Origin: Candidatus Cloacimonas sp. SDB
GTDB taxonomy: Bacteria > Cloacimonadota > Cloacimonadia > Cloacimonadales > TCS61
Reading direction: 5' to 3'
Length of the DNA: 5,549 bases
NCBI GenBank assembly: GCA_001412425.1
Contig: LKUH01000002.1
Coordinates: forward strand, 1-5,549
The notes under the pieces are model-generated. The model was not told the DNA's origin. It ran no database searches and saw only the letters and a list, made by a program, of their open reading frames with translations. Made by a program: the position numbers and the translations under genes. Positions 1 through 5,226 of the stretch are shown piece after piece. The stretch's first letter is position 1, and every line of letters starts with the position of its first letter.

Positions 1-1
1 A

Positions 2-508
2 TTGATACCTGATCAGGAAGTTGAGATAGATGAAGAAAAATTTGCTGAACTGATCAGTGAAATGGAGAAATATGCCTGGAGCAGATTATTAAGTTATTTA
101 ACTTACAGCGAGCGGTCAAAATTTGAGTGCCGTAATTATCTCGAAAATTTGCCTTTAAGATCCAATATAGCAGATAAGTTAATCAAGCGGGCAATTTCTT
201 TAAATTATATTAACGAATCCAGATTATGTGAAATTTATATTGGAGATCTGCAGGAAAAATCCAAAAGCTTCCTGGAAATAAAAAACAAATTGCAGGCAAA
301 AGGTGTTAACCGGGGAATTATAGAAAAAGCACTGGATCAATTCTACGATCCCAATAAAGAGGAATCAATCTTAAAAGAACTGATTAATAAAGTTGAAAGA
401 AAATATTCTCATCTTCCTGTTCGAACCAGAAAGGAAAAGATTCTGAACTACTTGACAAGGAAAGGATTTTCCTATTGGAAAGTTAAAGATTTAATTAACA
501 ACGAGTAA
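2..508 (+). CDS. recX: RecX family regulatory protein, 5'-truncated by the window edge
   Basis: RecX proteins bind RecA filaments in the cytoplasm and modulate recombination and SOS activity. The visible 168 residues show the RecX architecture of repeated three-helix modules. The first is around residues 25-75, with the A-x-x-x-L-x-x-L-x-x-x-x-R-S pattern (YLTYSERSK) and the L-x-Y-I-N-E element matching the family's 'gyI-D' motif. The second, about 76-113, has KNKLQAKGV (family 'eL-x-x-KGI'). The third, about 120-166, ends with YLTRKGFSYWKVKDLI, close to the family's 'L-x-x-RGF-x-x-x-x-I'. The open frame reaches the left edge. The first residues (LIPDQEVEIDEEKF) look like the region before the first module in longer RecX proteins, so the TTG at position 2 is probably an internal leucine codon and the real start lies upstream. 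The gene ends with three in-frame stops in a row (TAA TAA TAG, 506-514). Family assignment is from sequence pattern and is fairly secure; the effect on RecA is known for the family, not seen here. Confidence 0.85.
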   Translation: MIPDQEVEIDEEKFAELISEMEKYAWSRLLSYLTYSERSKFECRNYLENLPLRSNIADKLIKRAISLNYINESRLCEIYIGDLQEKSKSFLEIKNKLQAKGVNRGIIEKALDQFYDPNKEESILKELINKVERKYSHLPVRTRKEKILNYLTRKGFSYWKVKDLINNE

Positions 509-563
509 TAATAGTTTTAATTTGCAGGATTATTATATATCAGATTTCAAAATCGTAGTTTAT

Positions 564-579
564 CTATTTGAGAAAATAG
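564..579 (+). other. Small inverted repeat in the leader of the Nif3-like gene
   Basis: CTATTT (564-569) and AAATAG (574-579) pair perfectly across a GAGA loop, giving a 6-bp AT-rich stem. It lies in the 101-base spacer between recX and the Nif3-like gene, about 20 bases before the ribosome binding site. There is no U tract after it, so it is not a convincing terminator. The rest of the spacer is AT-rich and holds no good promoter that I can pick out. It could be a weak leader hairpin, an operator or chance. Confidence 0.2.
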
Positions 580-599
580 CAGGAAACATAATTCATAAT

Positions 600-605
600 G
601 AGGTG
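600..605 (+). promoter_or_regulatory. Ribosome binding site of the Nif3-like gene
   Basis: GAGGTG at 600-605 is a strong Shine-Dalgarno match. It sits 4 bases before ATG 610 but only 1 base before the in-frame TTG at 607, which favours ATG 610 as the start. Confidence 0.7.
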
Positions 606-609
606 ATTG

Positions 610-1707
610 ATGACTGATATTGTTAAAGTTTCAGATATAATAAAGAAGATCAATTCCATTGCGGATCCGGGACTAGCCCTGGAATGGGATAATGTCGGTT
701 TACAGGTAGGTTCTTCAGAAGCTGAAGTCTCCAAAATAATGCTAACACTTGATGTAACAGAGAAAGCTGTAGAGTTTGCCATTGCTCGAAATGTTGATCT
801 GATCATCTCACACCATCCCTTGATCTTTCATTCGTTAAAAAGTGTTACTGACAGTAAATTGTTAAACTTAATCAAGCATGACATAGCGGTATTTTGTGCA
901 CACACTAATCTGGATGTAGTAAAAAAAGGAGTGAACTTTGCCCTGGCAGAGAAACTTCAGCTACATAATCTGGATTTTCTCAGCCCTGAAACAGGAGCGG
1001 AATTATTTCAAATAAGTGTTTATGTGCCTCAGGATTCTATGGATTTACTGGCTGAGGAATTATTTAAGCAGGGTGTTGGTGTGGTTGGAAATTACACACA
1101 TTGTCTTAACGATTATGAGGTGAGCGGACAATATAAACCGGAAAAAGGAAGTAACCCTTATCTGGGTGAAAAGGGAAAACTGAGAAAAATTACAGAAAGA
1201 AAGCTGGAGTTTTTTGTAGATTCTTTTAATCTCAGCAGCGTAATTGCGACCATCAAGAAATTTCATCCCTATGAAACACCGGTTTATTCGATAGTCCCTC
1301 AGAAAAGAATGAGTGATAACTATGGACTGGGTCTGATTGGCGAAATTAAACAGGAAATAAGTATTGCAGAACTGGCGCTGGAAGTAAAAAACAAATTAGA
1401 AGCACCCTATGTAAAATTATGGTTGGCACAAAAAAGCAGATCAACTCAGGTTAAAAAAATTGCTATTTGCGGAGGAAGCGGCAGCTCTCTGCTAAAAAGC
1501 ACTTATGGAAGAGCGGACATTTTTATTTCAGCGGATTTTACCTATCATACTGTTCTGGAAAGCCGAATACCACTGATTGATGCCGGTCATTTTTATACTG
1601 AATATCCGGTTCTGGAGCAATTGAAAAGTGTTTTGATCTGTAAAGAGCTTGAAATTATTGAATTTCCTCGAACTCAACATGAAATTAATCAGCAGATTAT
1701 ACTTTAA
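610..1707 (+). CDS. Nif3-like dinuclear metal center hexameric protein (YqfO/YbgI family, long form)
   Basis: This is a 365-residue cytoplasmic protein of the Nif3/DUF34 family, often labelled 'GTP cyclohydrolase I type 2 homolog'. Family members form toroidal hexamers with two metal ions per subunit; their true reaction is unsettled. All expected metal-site motifs are present: WDNVG at 26-30, HHP with H68 and H69, HTNLD with H98 and D102, and the C-terminal DAGHFYTE with H327 and E331. Between the two halves, roughly residues 130-230, lies the PII/CutA-like insert of the long YqfO form, recognised by VYVP, GNYTHC, the G-x-Y-x-P pattern and HPYETP. Length matches the long form (about 370 residues) rather than the short YbgI form (about 250). 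The nearby family motif 'TGD-x-x-x-H' reads SADFTYH (307-313) here, a mild change. ATG 610 is chosen because of the RBS at 600-605; TTG 607 is the alternative. A YqaA-like gene follows 16 bases downstream and is probably co-transcribed. Confidence 0.93.
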   Translation: MTDIVKVSDIIKKINSIADPGLALEWDNVGLQVGSSEAEVSKIMLTLDVTEKAVEFAIARNVDLIISHHPLIFHSLKSVTDSKLLNLIKHDIAVFCAHTNLDVVKKGVNFALAEKLQLHNLDFLSPETGAELFQISVYVPQDSMDLLAEELFKQGVGVVGNYTHCLNDYEVSGQYKPEKGSNPYLGEKGKLRKITERKLEFFVDSFNLSSVIATIKKFHPYETPVYSIVPQKRMSDNYGLGLIGEIKQEISIAELALEVKNKLEAPYVKLWLAQKSRSTQVKKIAICGGSGSSLLKSTYGRADIFISADFTYHTVLESRIPLIDAGHFYTEYPVLEQLKSVLICKELEIIEFPRTQHEINQQIIL

Positions 1708-1723
1708 ATAGAGACTGGGATTG

Positions 1724-2167
1724 ATGGAATTATCAGCCTGGATGTTGGATTTTTTGCAGCAGTATGGATTCTGGGCTCTGCTGGTAATTTCTTTTATTGC
1801 TGCCACAATATTTCCTCTCAGTTCCGAAATTGCCATGGTAACTGCAATTGTTTTTGGACTTAACTGGGTAGAAGCTGTAATAGCATGTTCAATAGGGAAT
1901 TGTCTGGCTGTGAGTTTTAATTATGGTTTGGGAGTAGTGATTGGAAAACCTTTGATACCCAAGCTGGAAAATTCCAGAGGAGGCCGAAAAGCCCTTAGTT
2001 GGGTTAAAAAATATGGGGTTTACAGTTTATTATTATCCTGGACGCCCATTTTCGGTGATCCGATAACCATCGCAGCAGGTATTTTCAGGCTTAAATTAGT
2101 GTCTTATATTTTAATTGTTTTTTCTTTAAGAATTGCCCGGTATGCAATTGTTGGTTTCTTCCTTTAG
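1724..2167 (+). CDS. yqaA: YqaA-type inner membrane protein (DedA/VTT superfamily)
   Basis: A 147-residue, hydrophobic membrane protein resembling E. coli YqaA (about 142 residues), a small member of the SNARE-associated/VTT/DedA superfamily. Relatives are implicated in lipid scrambling or membrane homeostasis, but YqaA itself has no firm function. Visible signatures are the early F-x-x-A-T-x-x-P-x-x-S-E segment (residues 24-35), G-N at 58-59, the KKYG-x-x-x-L-L-L-S-W-x-P-x-x-G-D block (95-112), A-A-G-x-x-R (117-122) and the closing ARYA-x-x-G (138-144). Hydrophobic stretches at about 15-33, 36-56, 60-74, 99-118 and 124-146 suggest several membrane segments or re-entrant loops. ATG 1724 is preferred over the in-frame TTG at 1721. 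The ribosome site is weak in either case (GAG at 1711-1713 or GGGA at 1717-1720), so translation may be coupled to the Nif3-like gene that ends at 1707. Its stop is 6 bases from the 3' end of the opposing peroxiredoxin gene. Confidence 0.85.
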   Translation: MELSAWMLDFLQQYGFWALLVISFIAATIFPLSSEIAMVTAIVFGLNWVEAVIACSIGNCLAVSFNYGLGVVIGKPLIPKLENSRGGRKALSWVKKYGVYSLLLSWTPIFGDPITIAAGIFRLKLVSYILIVFSLRIARYAIVGFFL

Positions 2168-2173
2168 AAAATT

Positions 2174-2623
2174 TTATAATAAATCCAGTATTTCCTTCAG
2201 ATCAGGTAATTCAGGAAGATTATAAATTTTCAGAAAAATTATCTTTCCTTCTTCATCAATCAGAATATTTGCTCTTTCGGCAAATCCCTCAACAGGTCTG
2301 AAAATATTATACAGTTTCGCAACTTCACCATGAGGCCAGAAATCGGAGAGCAATCTAATCTTTCTTAAGCTAAGATCTCTGGCTAAAGCTTCTTTCGTGG
2401 GAATAGGATCAACACTTACAGCGACAGGGACACAATTCTTATTTTGCATTTTCTCAAAATTGGTTTCCAGATTTTTCATTTGTTTTTTGCAGACTGAGGT
2501 CCAGGCGAGAGGATGAAAAGCAAGCAGTACTTTTTTGCCAAGATTATCAGACAACTTAAATTTACTGCCTTTTTGATCCAGCAGTTCGAAATCCGGAGCG
2601 AGATCTCCTATTTTTATTTCCAT
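2174..2623 (-). CDS. Peroxiredoxin, AhpE-like 1-Cys type (AhpC/TSA family)
   Basis: A 149-residue thioredoxin-fold peroxidase expected to reduce hydrogen peroxide or organic hydroperoxides in the cytoplasm with an external thiol donor. Visible motifs are the N-terminal GDLAPDFEL (6-14), the active site P-x-x-x-T-x-x-C as PLAWTSVC (38-45) with peroxidatic Cys45, VSVD at 69-72, LSDFWPHGEVAKLYNIF (92-108), and the catalytic arginine region AERANILID (115-123) with Arg117. The FHPLAWT active site and the FWPHGEVAKLY block match a subgroup I know from many anaerobes. The only other cysteine is Cys64, and there is no C-terminal resolving cysteine, so a 1-Cys mechanism is most likely. The start is well supported by GGGAGG 4 bases upstream. 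The gene begins 18 bases after the MalG-type permease stop, so it is probably read from the same transcript. No intrinsic terminator is visible beyond its stop. Confidence 0.9.
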   Translation of the reverse strand: MEIKIGDLAPDFELLDQKGSKFKLSDNLGKKVLLAFHPLAWTSVCKKQMKNLETNFEKMQNKNCVPVAVSVDPIPTKEALARDLSLRKIRLLSDFWPHGEVAKLYNIFRPVEGFAERANILIDEEGKIIFLKIYNLPELPDLKEILDLL

Positions 2624-2627
2624 TCAA

Positions 2628-2633
2628 CCTCCC
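2628..2633 (-). promoter_or_regulatory. Ribosome binding site of the peroxiredoxin gene
   Basis: On the minus strand GGGAGG lies 4 bases before the ATG at 2623-2621. It fills most of the 18-base junction with the permease gene and gives the peroxiredoxin its own strong translation start inside the operon. Confidence 0.7.
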
Positions 2634-2641
2634 GAAAAAAA

Positions 2642-3619
2642 TTATTCTTTTAATCCACTGGAAGCAAAACTGGATATGATCTGTTTTTGAGCGATCAGAA
2701 ACAGAACGATGAGTGGCAGGATACTGAAGGTAGAAGCGGCCATAAGCAGGGTTGTTTGAGTAGAGGCTTCCTGAGAAAAATAGCTTAAACCTACTTGCAA
2801 CACACGCAGATTGGGATTATCAATCATAACCAGAGGCCACATAAAGCTGTTCCAGCTTCCTATAAAACCGAATATGGCAGCGGTAGAAATAACTGATTTT
2901 GATAAAGGAAGAACTATTTTCCAGAGAATTCCCCATCTGGAACATCCATCAATGGCAGCAGCATCAAAAAGTTCCTGAGGAATTGTTTTGAATTGCTGAC
3001 GTAGAAGAAATATGGTAAAGATGTTAGCTATCCAGGGGATGATGAGGGCCTGATAAGTATCCAGCCAACCCAGATGATTTAGAACTATATAAGAAGGGAT
3101 AAGGTAAACCGGCTGCGGAACCATCATCATACTTATGAAAAGGTAAAAAATAAATTCTCTTCCCTTAAATTTCATTCTGGCAAAGGCGTAAGCAGCAAGT
3201 GATCCGGTAACAATTACACCAAATACAACCGAAACTGAAACAATGATTGTATTTCTAAAATAAAGAGCAAAAGGAACTTTGTTAAACGCATTCACAAAAT
3301 TTTCAAAATGGAATTTAAGCTTTTTGTGTTCAGTAAGAGAGTTATTTGGCACTTTCTTATAAGAACTTATAATCTTACCAGCTTCATTAAAAATATTAAC
3401 ATAAGAGCTGTCAGTTTCAGCACTAACTATTTTAACCCGGAAAAGCTCTTCTCCATCATTATAAACTGGATATTCCTCATAAGGTATGAATCCCACATTT
3501 CCCTTATTTACTTCCAGTTGTGATTTAACTGCAGTTGTAACCATCCAGACAAAAGGAATAATCATGGTAATTCCACAAATTATCAGAACAAGATAAATGA
3601 TACTGTTTTTGAATTTCAT
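2642..3619 (-). CDS. Carbohydrate ABC transporter permease, MalG-like (CUT1), with an extra extracytoplasmic insert
   Basis: Inner membrane permease of a CUT1-type sugar importer and partner of the MalF-like protein encoded just upstream. It belongs to the binding-protein-dependent transport fold (BPD_transp_1). Numbering from the alternative TTG at 3625, the first membrane helix is at about 8-30, followed by the MalG-like W-M-V-T-T-x-x-K motif. The core begins near 'PFALYFRNT' (118-126). The EAA loop that docks on the ATPase is ELFDAAAIDG...LP (218-240), and the end has the usual GSWNSFMWPL (256-265). Typical relatives are about 270-300 residues; this one has 325. The excess lies between helix 1 and the F-x-N-x-x-x-A-F motif (residues about 45-100), a polar, beta-strand-like stretch that should face outside the inner membrane. 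ATG 3619 is used here, 2 bases after the MalF-like stop. TTG 3625 would overlap that stop as TTGA and is a real alternative because the ribosome site is weak. The sugar transported cannot be told from sequence. Confidence 0.9.
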   Translation of the reverse strand: MKFKNSIIYLVLIICGITMIIPFVWMVTTAVKSQLEVNKGNVGFIPYEEYPVYNDGEELFRVKIVSAETDSSYVNIFNEAGKIISSYKKVPNNSLTEHKKLKFHFENFVNAFNKVPFALYFRNTIIVSVSVVFGVIVTGSLAAYAFARMKFKGREFIFYLFISMMMVPQPVYLIPSYIVLNHLGWLDTYQALIIPWIANIFTIFLLRQQFKTIPQELFDAAAIDGCSRWGILWKIVLPLSKSVISTAAIFGFIGSWNSFMWPLVMIDNPNLRVLQVGLSYFSQEASTQTTLLMAASTFSILPLIVLFLIAQKQIISSFASSGLKE

Positions 3620-3621
3620 AA

Positions 3622-4569
3622 TCAATAATGAACTTTCTTTTCCAGTCTCTTCTGCAACAAAGTTAAACTTAAAATAACCACGAACAATATTAAGGCTATT
3701 GCACTGGCATAACTTAGATCGTTGCTTTCGCCAAACCCTTTATCAAACAGGAAGTAAACAATTACTTTGGTAGTCCCCAGGGGACCTCCAATAGGGGGGC
3801 CGGTCATTAAATAGATCTGAGAAAATACCTGAAAGGTAACAATGGTAGTCATCATAAGCACATAATAAGTAGTTGGTGAGATCAGGGGCCAGGTGATTTT
3901 AAAGAATTGTTTTATTTTTCCAGCGCCATCGATGTCGGCAGCTTCATAATAAACAGCAGGGATATTCTGCAAACCAGCCAGATAAATTATAGTATTGTAT
4001 CCCAGTCCCTTCCAGATAGTTACAATAATGATGGAAAAAAGCGCCAGGGATGGTCCGCCCAGATGGGTTGGAATATTAATTCCCATTGATTCAAATAATA
4101 ACAGAAAAATTCCCCGGCTTTCAGCCAGCCAGCCCAGAGGTTCGATTCCGATCTTTGCTAAAAGGAAGTTCATTAAACCGGTCTGCTGATTAAAAATAAT
4201 TTTCCAGACTATTGAAATTGCTACCATTGATGTAACAGTGGGGATAAAATAAACGGAACGGAAAAAACTTTTTAAAGCTTTTATATTATTCAAAAGGGTG
4301 GCAAAAATCAGTGAAGAGATCAGACTTATGGGAACAACGAATATAACCAGGTAGAAAGTATTAAGCATTGACTGCCAGAATTCCGGGTCCTGAAATAACC
4401 TGGAATAGTTCTCGAAACCGATGAAATCTCCGACACCCGTAATAGACCAGTCAAAAAAACTGACGATAAAGGACAACACTATTGGTAAAAGCCGAAAAAC
4501 CAGAATAATAATGAGGGCAGGCAAAATATATATATAGGGACCAATATCCAATTTTTGCTTTTTCTTCAT
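3622..4569 (-). CDS. Carbohydrate ABC transporter permease, MalF/UgpA-like (CUT1)
   Basis: A 315-residue inner membrane permease that should pair with the MalG-like protein to form the channel of a CUT1 sugar importer. Residues 11-38 form the first helix, with the family's Y-I-x-P-A-x-I-I-x-x-x-F-x-x-x-P pattern. Next come FIGFENY (49-55), RSVYFIPTVTS (104-114), the 'T-G-L-M-N-F-L-L' element (130-137), GWLAES, the IWKGLGYNTIIYLAGLQNIP run (185-204), and the EAA loop YEAADIDGAG...F-x-x-I-T-W-P (208-228). About 20 extra residues (150-172) follow W147-L148, before the helix that normally comes soon after. ATG 4569 has a good site, AAGGA at 4580-4576 with a 6-base spacer, and is the first gene of the minus-strand operon. 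No binding-protein or ATPase gene lies upstream: the next gene, cobO, runs the other way. The family is clear, the substrate unknown. Confidence 0.92.
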   Translation of the reverse strand: MKKKQKLDIGPYIYILPALIIILVFRLLPIVLSFIVSFFDWSITGVGDFIGFENYSRLFQDPEFWQSMLNTFYLVIFVVPISLISSLIFATLLNNIKALKSFFRSVYFIPTVTSMVAISIVWKIIFNQQTGLMNFLLAKIGIEPLGWLAESRGIFLLLFESMGINIPTHLGGPSLALFSIIIVTIWKGLGYNTIIYLAGLQNIPAVYYEAADIDGAGKIKQFFKITWPLISPTTYYVLMMTTIVTFQVFSQIYLMTGPPIGGPLGTTKVIVYFLFDKGFGESNDLSYASAIALILFVVILSLTLLQKRLEKKVHY

Positions 4570-4575
4570 CTAATA

Positions 4576-4580
4576 TCCTT
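4576..4580 (-). promoter_or_regulatory. Ribosome binding site of the MalF-like permease
   Basis: AAGGA on the minus strand, 6 bases before ATG 4569. It lies 4 bases downstream (in the direction of transcription) of the 18-bp palindrome at 4585-4602. Confidence 0.65.
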
Positions 4581-4584
4581 AAAA

Positions 4585-4602
4585 AATTCTTTACAAAGAA
4601 TT
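4585..4602. promoter_or_regulatory. Perfect 18-bp palindrome, candidate operator of the permease operon
   Basis: AATTCTTT (4585-4592) and AAAGAATT (4595-4602) are exact inverted copies around a 2-base AC centre. It sits between the only TTGACA in the region (minus strand, 4624-4619) and the permease ribosome site, where a repressor would block transcription. The centre is not the CG step typical of LacI-family operators, so the binding protein is not indicated. As RNA the same bases could form an 8-bp stem, but the 2-base loop is too tight to form without opening the inner pairs. Operator function is inference. Confidence 0.4.
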
Positions 4603-4618
4603 ATTCAGAGATTTTGTC

Positions 4619-4624
4619 TGTCAA
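4619..4624 (-). promoter_or_regulatory. Possible -35 element of the permease operon promoter
   Basis: The minus strand reads TTGACA, an exact sigma70 -35 consensus, at 4624-4619. The expected -10 window (about 4596-4603) has only poor hexamers, such as AATTCT at 16 bases, and overlaps the 18-bp palindrome. TATAAA at 4635-4630 on the same strand lies upstream of it and lacks a good -35. A promoter for the permeases must be in this region, but the exact pairing is uncertain. Confidence 0.3.
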
Positions 4625-4657
4625 TTGAATTTATAGGGTCAGGAAGAATTTAAATAG

Positions 4658-4686
4658 TTCCCATAACCAGCATTATTTAATATTAT
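4658..4686 (+). promoter_or_regulatory. Candidate sigma70-type promoter for cobO-lpxK
   Basis: TTCCCA (4658-4663, four of six consensus positions) and TATTAT (4681-4686, five of six) are separated by the optimal 17 bases. The implied transcript would start near 4693, giving a leader of about 23 bases before the TTG start of cobO. No long structured leader or cobalamin riboswitch fits in that distance. Confidence 0.45.
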
Positions 4687-4704
4687 TTTGTTCATTTATT
4701 AATT

Positions 4705-4710
4705 CAGGAG
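4705..4710 (+). promoter_or_regulatory. Ribosome binding site fixing the cobO TTG start
   Basis: CAGGAG is followed by a 5-base spacer (TTAAT) and then TTG 4716. This spacing supports the non-ATG start. No in-frame ATG lies near, and the P-loop begins only six codons in, so a later start would destroy it. Confidence 0.7.
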
Positions 4711-4715
4711 TTAAT

Positions 4716-5222
4716 TTGATACAGGTTTATACAGGTAATGGCAAGGGAAAAACTACAGCTGCTCTGGGTTTAATCATCCGGGCTCTGGGAAGTGGTAAAA
4801 AAGTGTGTTTAATTCAATTCATGAAAAAGAATAACAGGCTTGGCGAGATCAGATATTTAACCAGAAATAAAGAGCTTGATATTTTCCAGTTTGGAACCGG
4901 TAAGTTCATTGATCCTCAAAACATTTCTTCGGCAGATCGTGAAGCCGCAGCAGAAGGGATAAAAAAAACTTTTGAATTAATCAGCTTGAAGCAGTATGAT
5001 CTGATCATATTAGATGAGATCAATATTGCCGTAAAGTGGGGATTGGTAAAATTAGCTGATCAGCTGAGGTTGATTGAAATAACAGGAGATACTGAAATAG
5101 TTATGACCGGCAGATATGCTGATGAAAGAGTTATGGAAAAGGCAGATCTGGTTACTGAGATGAAAGAGATAAAGCACTATTTTTCCCGGGGCGTTAAGGC
5201 AAGAAAAGGAATTGAATTTTAG
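4716..5222 (+). CDS. cobO: Corrinoid adenosyltransferase, CobO/BtuR/CobA type
   Basis: Cytoplasmic enzyme that transfers the adenosyl group of ATP to cob(I)alamin or a cobyrinic acid derivative, giving the adenosylated coenzyme B12 form. The 168 residues show the unusual family P-loop TGNGKGKTT (6-14), the LIRALG-like helix after it, IQFMK (33-37), Walker B-like LIILDEIN (96-103), V-x-TGR (129-133), A-D-L-V-T-E-M (143-149), and the family's closing signature KARKGIEF (161-168). Compared with the Salmonella enzyme (about 196 residues) it lacks most of the N-terminal extension; short forms are common. No other cobalamin synthesis gene is present, so the role could be salvage. Start is TTG with a good RBS. 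lpxK begins 4 bases after the stop, probably on the same transcript. The family assignment is secure. Confidence 0.95.
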   Translation: MIQVYTGNGKGKTTAALGLIIRALGSGKKVCLIQFMKKNNRLGEIRYLTRNKELDIFQFGTGKFIDPQNISSADREAAAEGIKKTFELISLKQYDLIILDEINIAVKWGLVKLADQLRLIEITGDTEIVMTGRYADERVMEKADLVTEMKEIKHYFSRGVKARKGIEF

Positions 5223-5226
5223 TTGT

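Noticed and set aside
564..806. Minus-strand open frame of 80 codons opposite the Nif3-like gene start
   Set aside because: It lies antisense to the strongly conserved metal-binding N-terminus of the Nif3-like protein, has no recognisable motif, and is explained as a shadow.
1528..1836. Minus-strand open frame of 102 codons across the Nif3-like/yqaA junction
   Set aside because: It covers the ends of two well-supported plus-strand genes, has no family resemblance and no ribosome site that I can see.
3308..3523. Plus-strand open frame opposite the insert region of the MalG-like permease
   Set aside because: I looked at it because the insert is unusual. Its product has no recognisable pattern, while the minus-strand frame runs intact through a conserved permease, so this is a shadow.
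3773..3785. GTCCCC-A-GGGGAC inverted repeat
   Set aside because: It falls inside the MalF-like coding region, where it encodes a Gly-Pro-Leu-Gly stretch in a conserved loop. No T tract follows, so it is coding coincidence rather than a terminator.
4570..4715. Cobalamin riboswitch upstream of cobO
   Set aside because: The whole intergenic region is 146 bases and AT-rich, and it lacks the GC-rich conserved box of B12 riboswitches. The likely leader is only about 23 bases.
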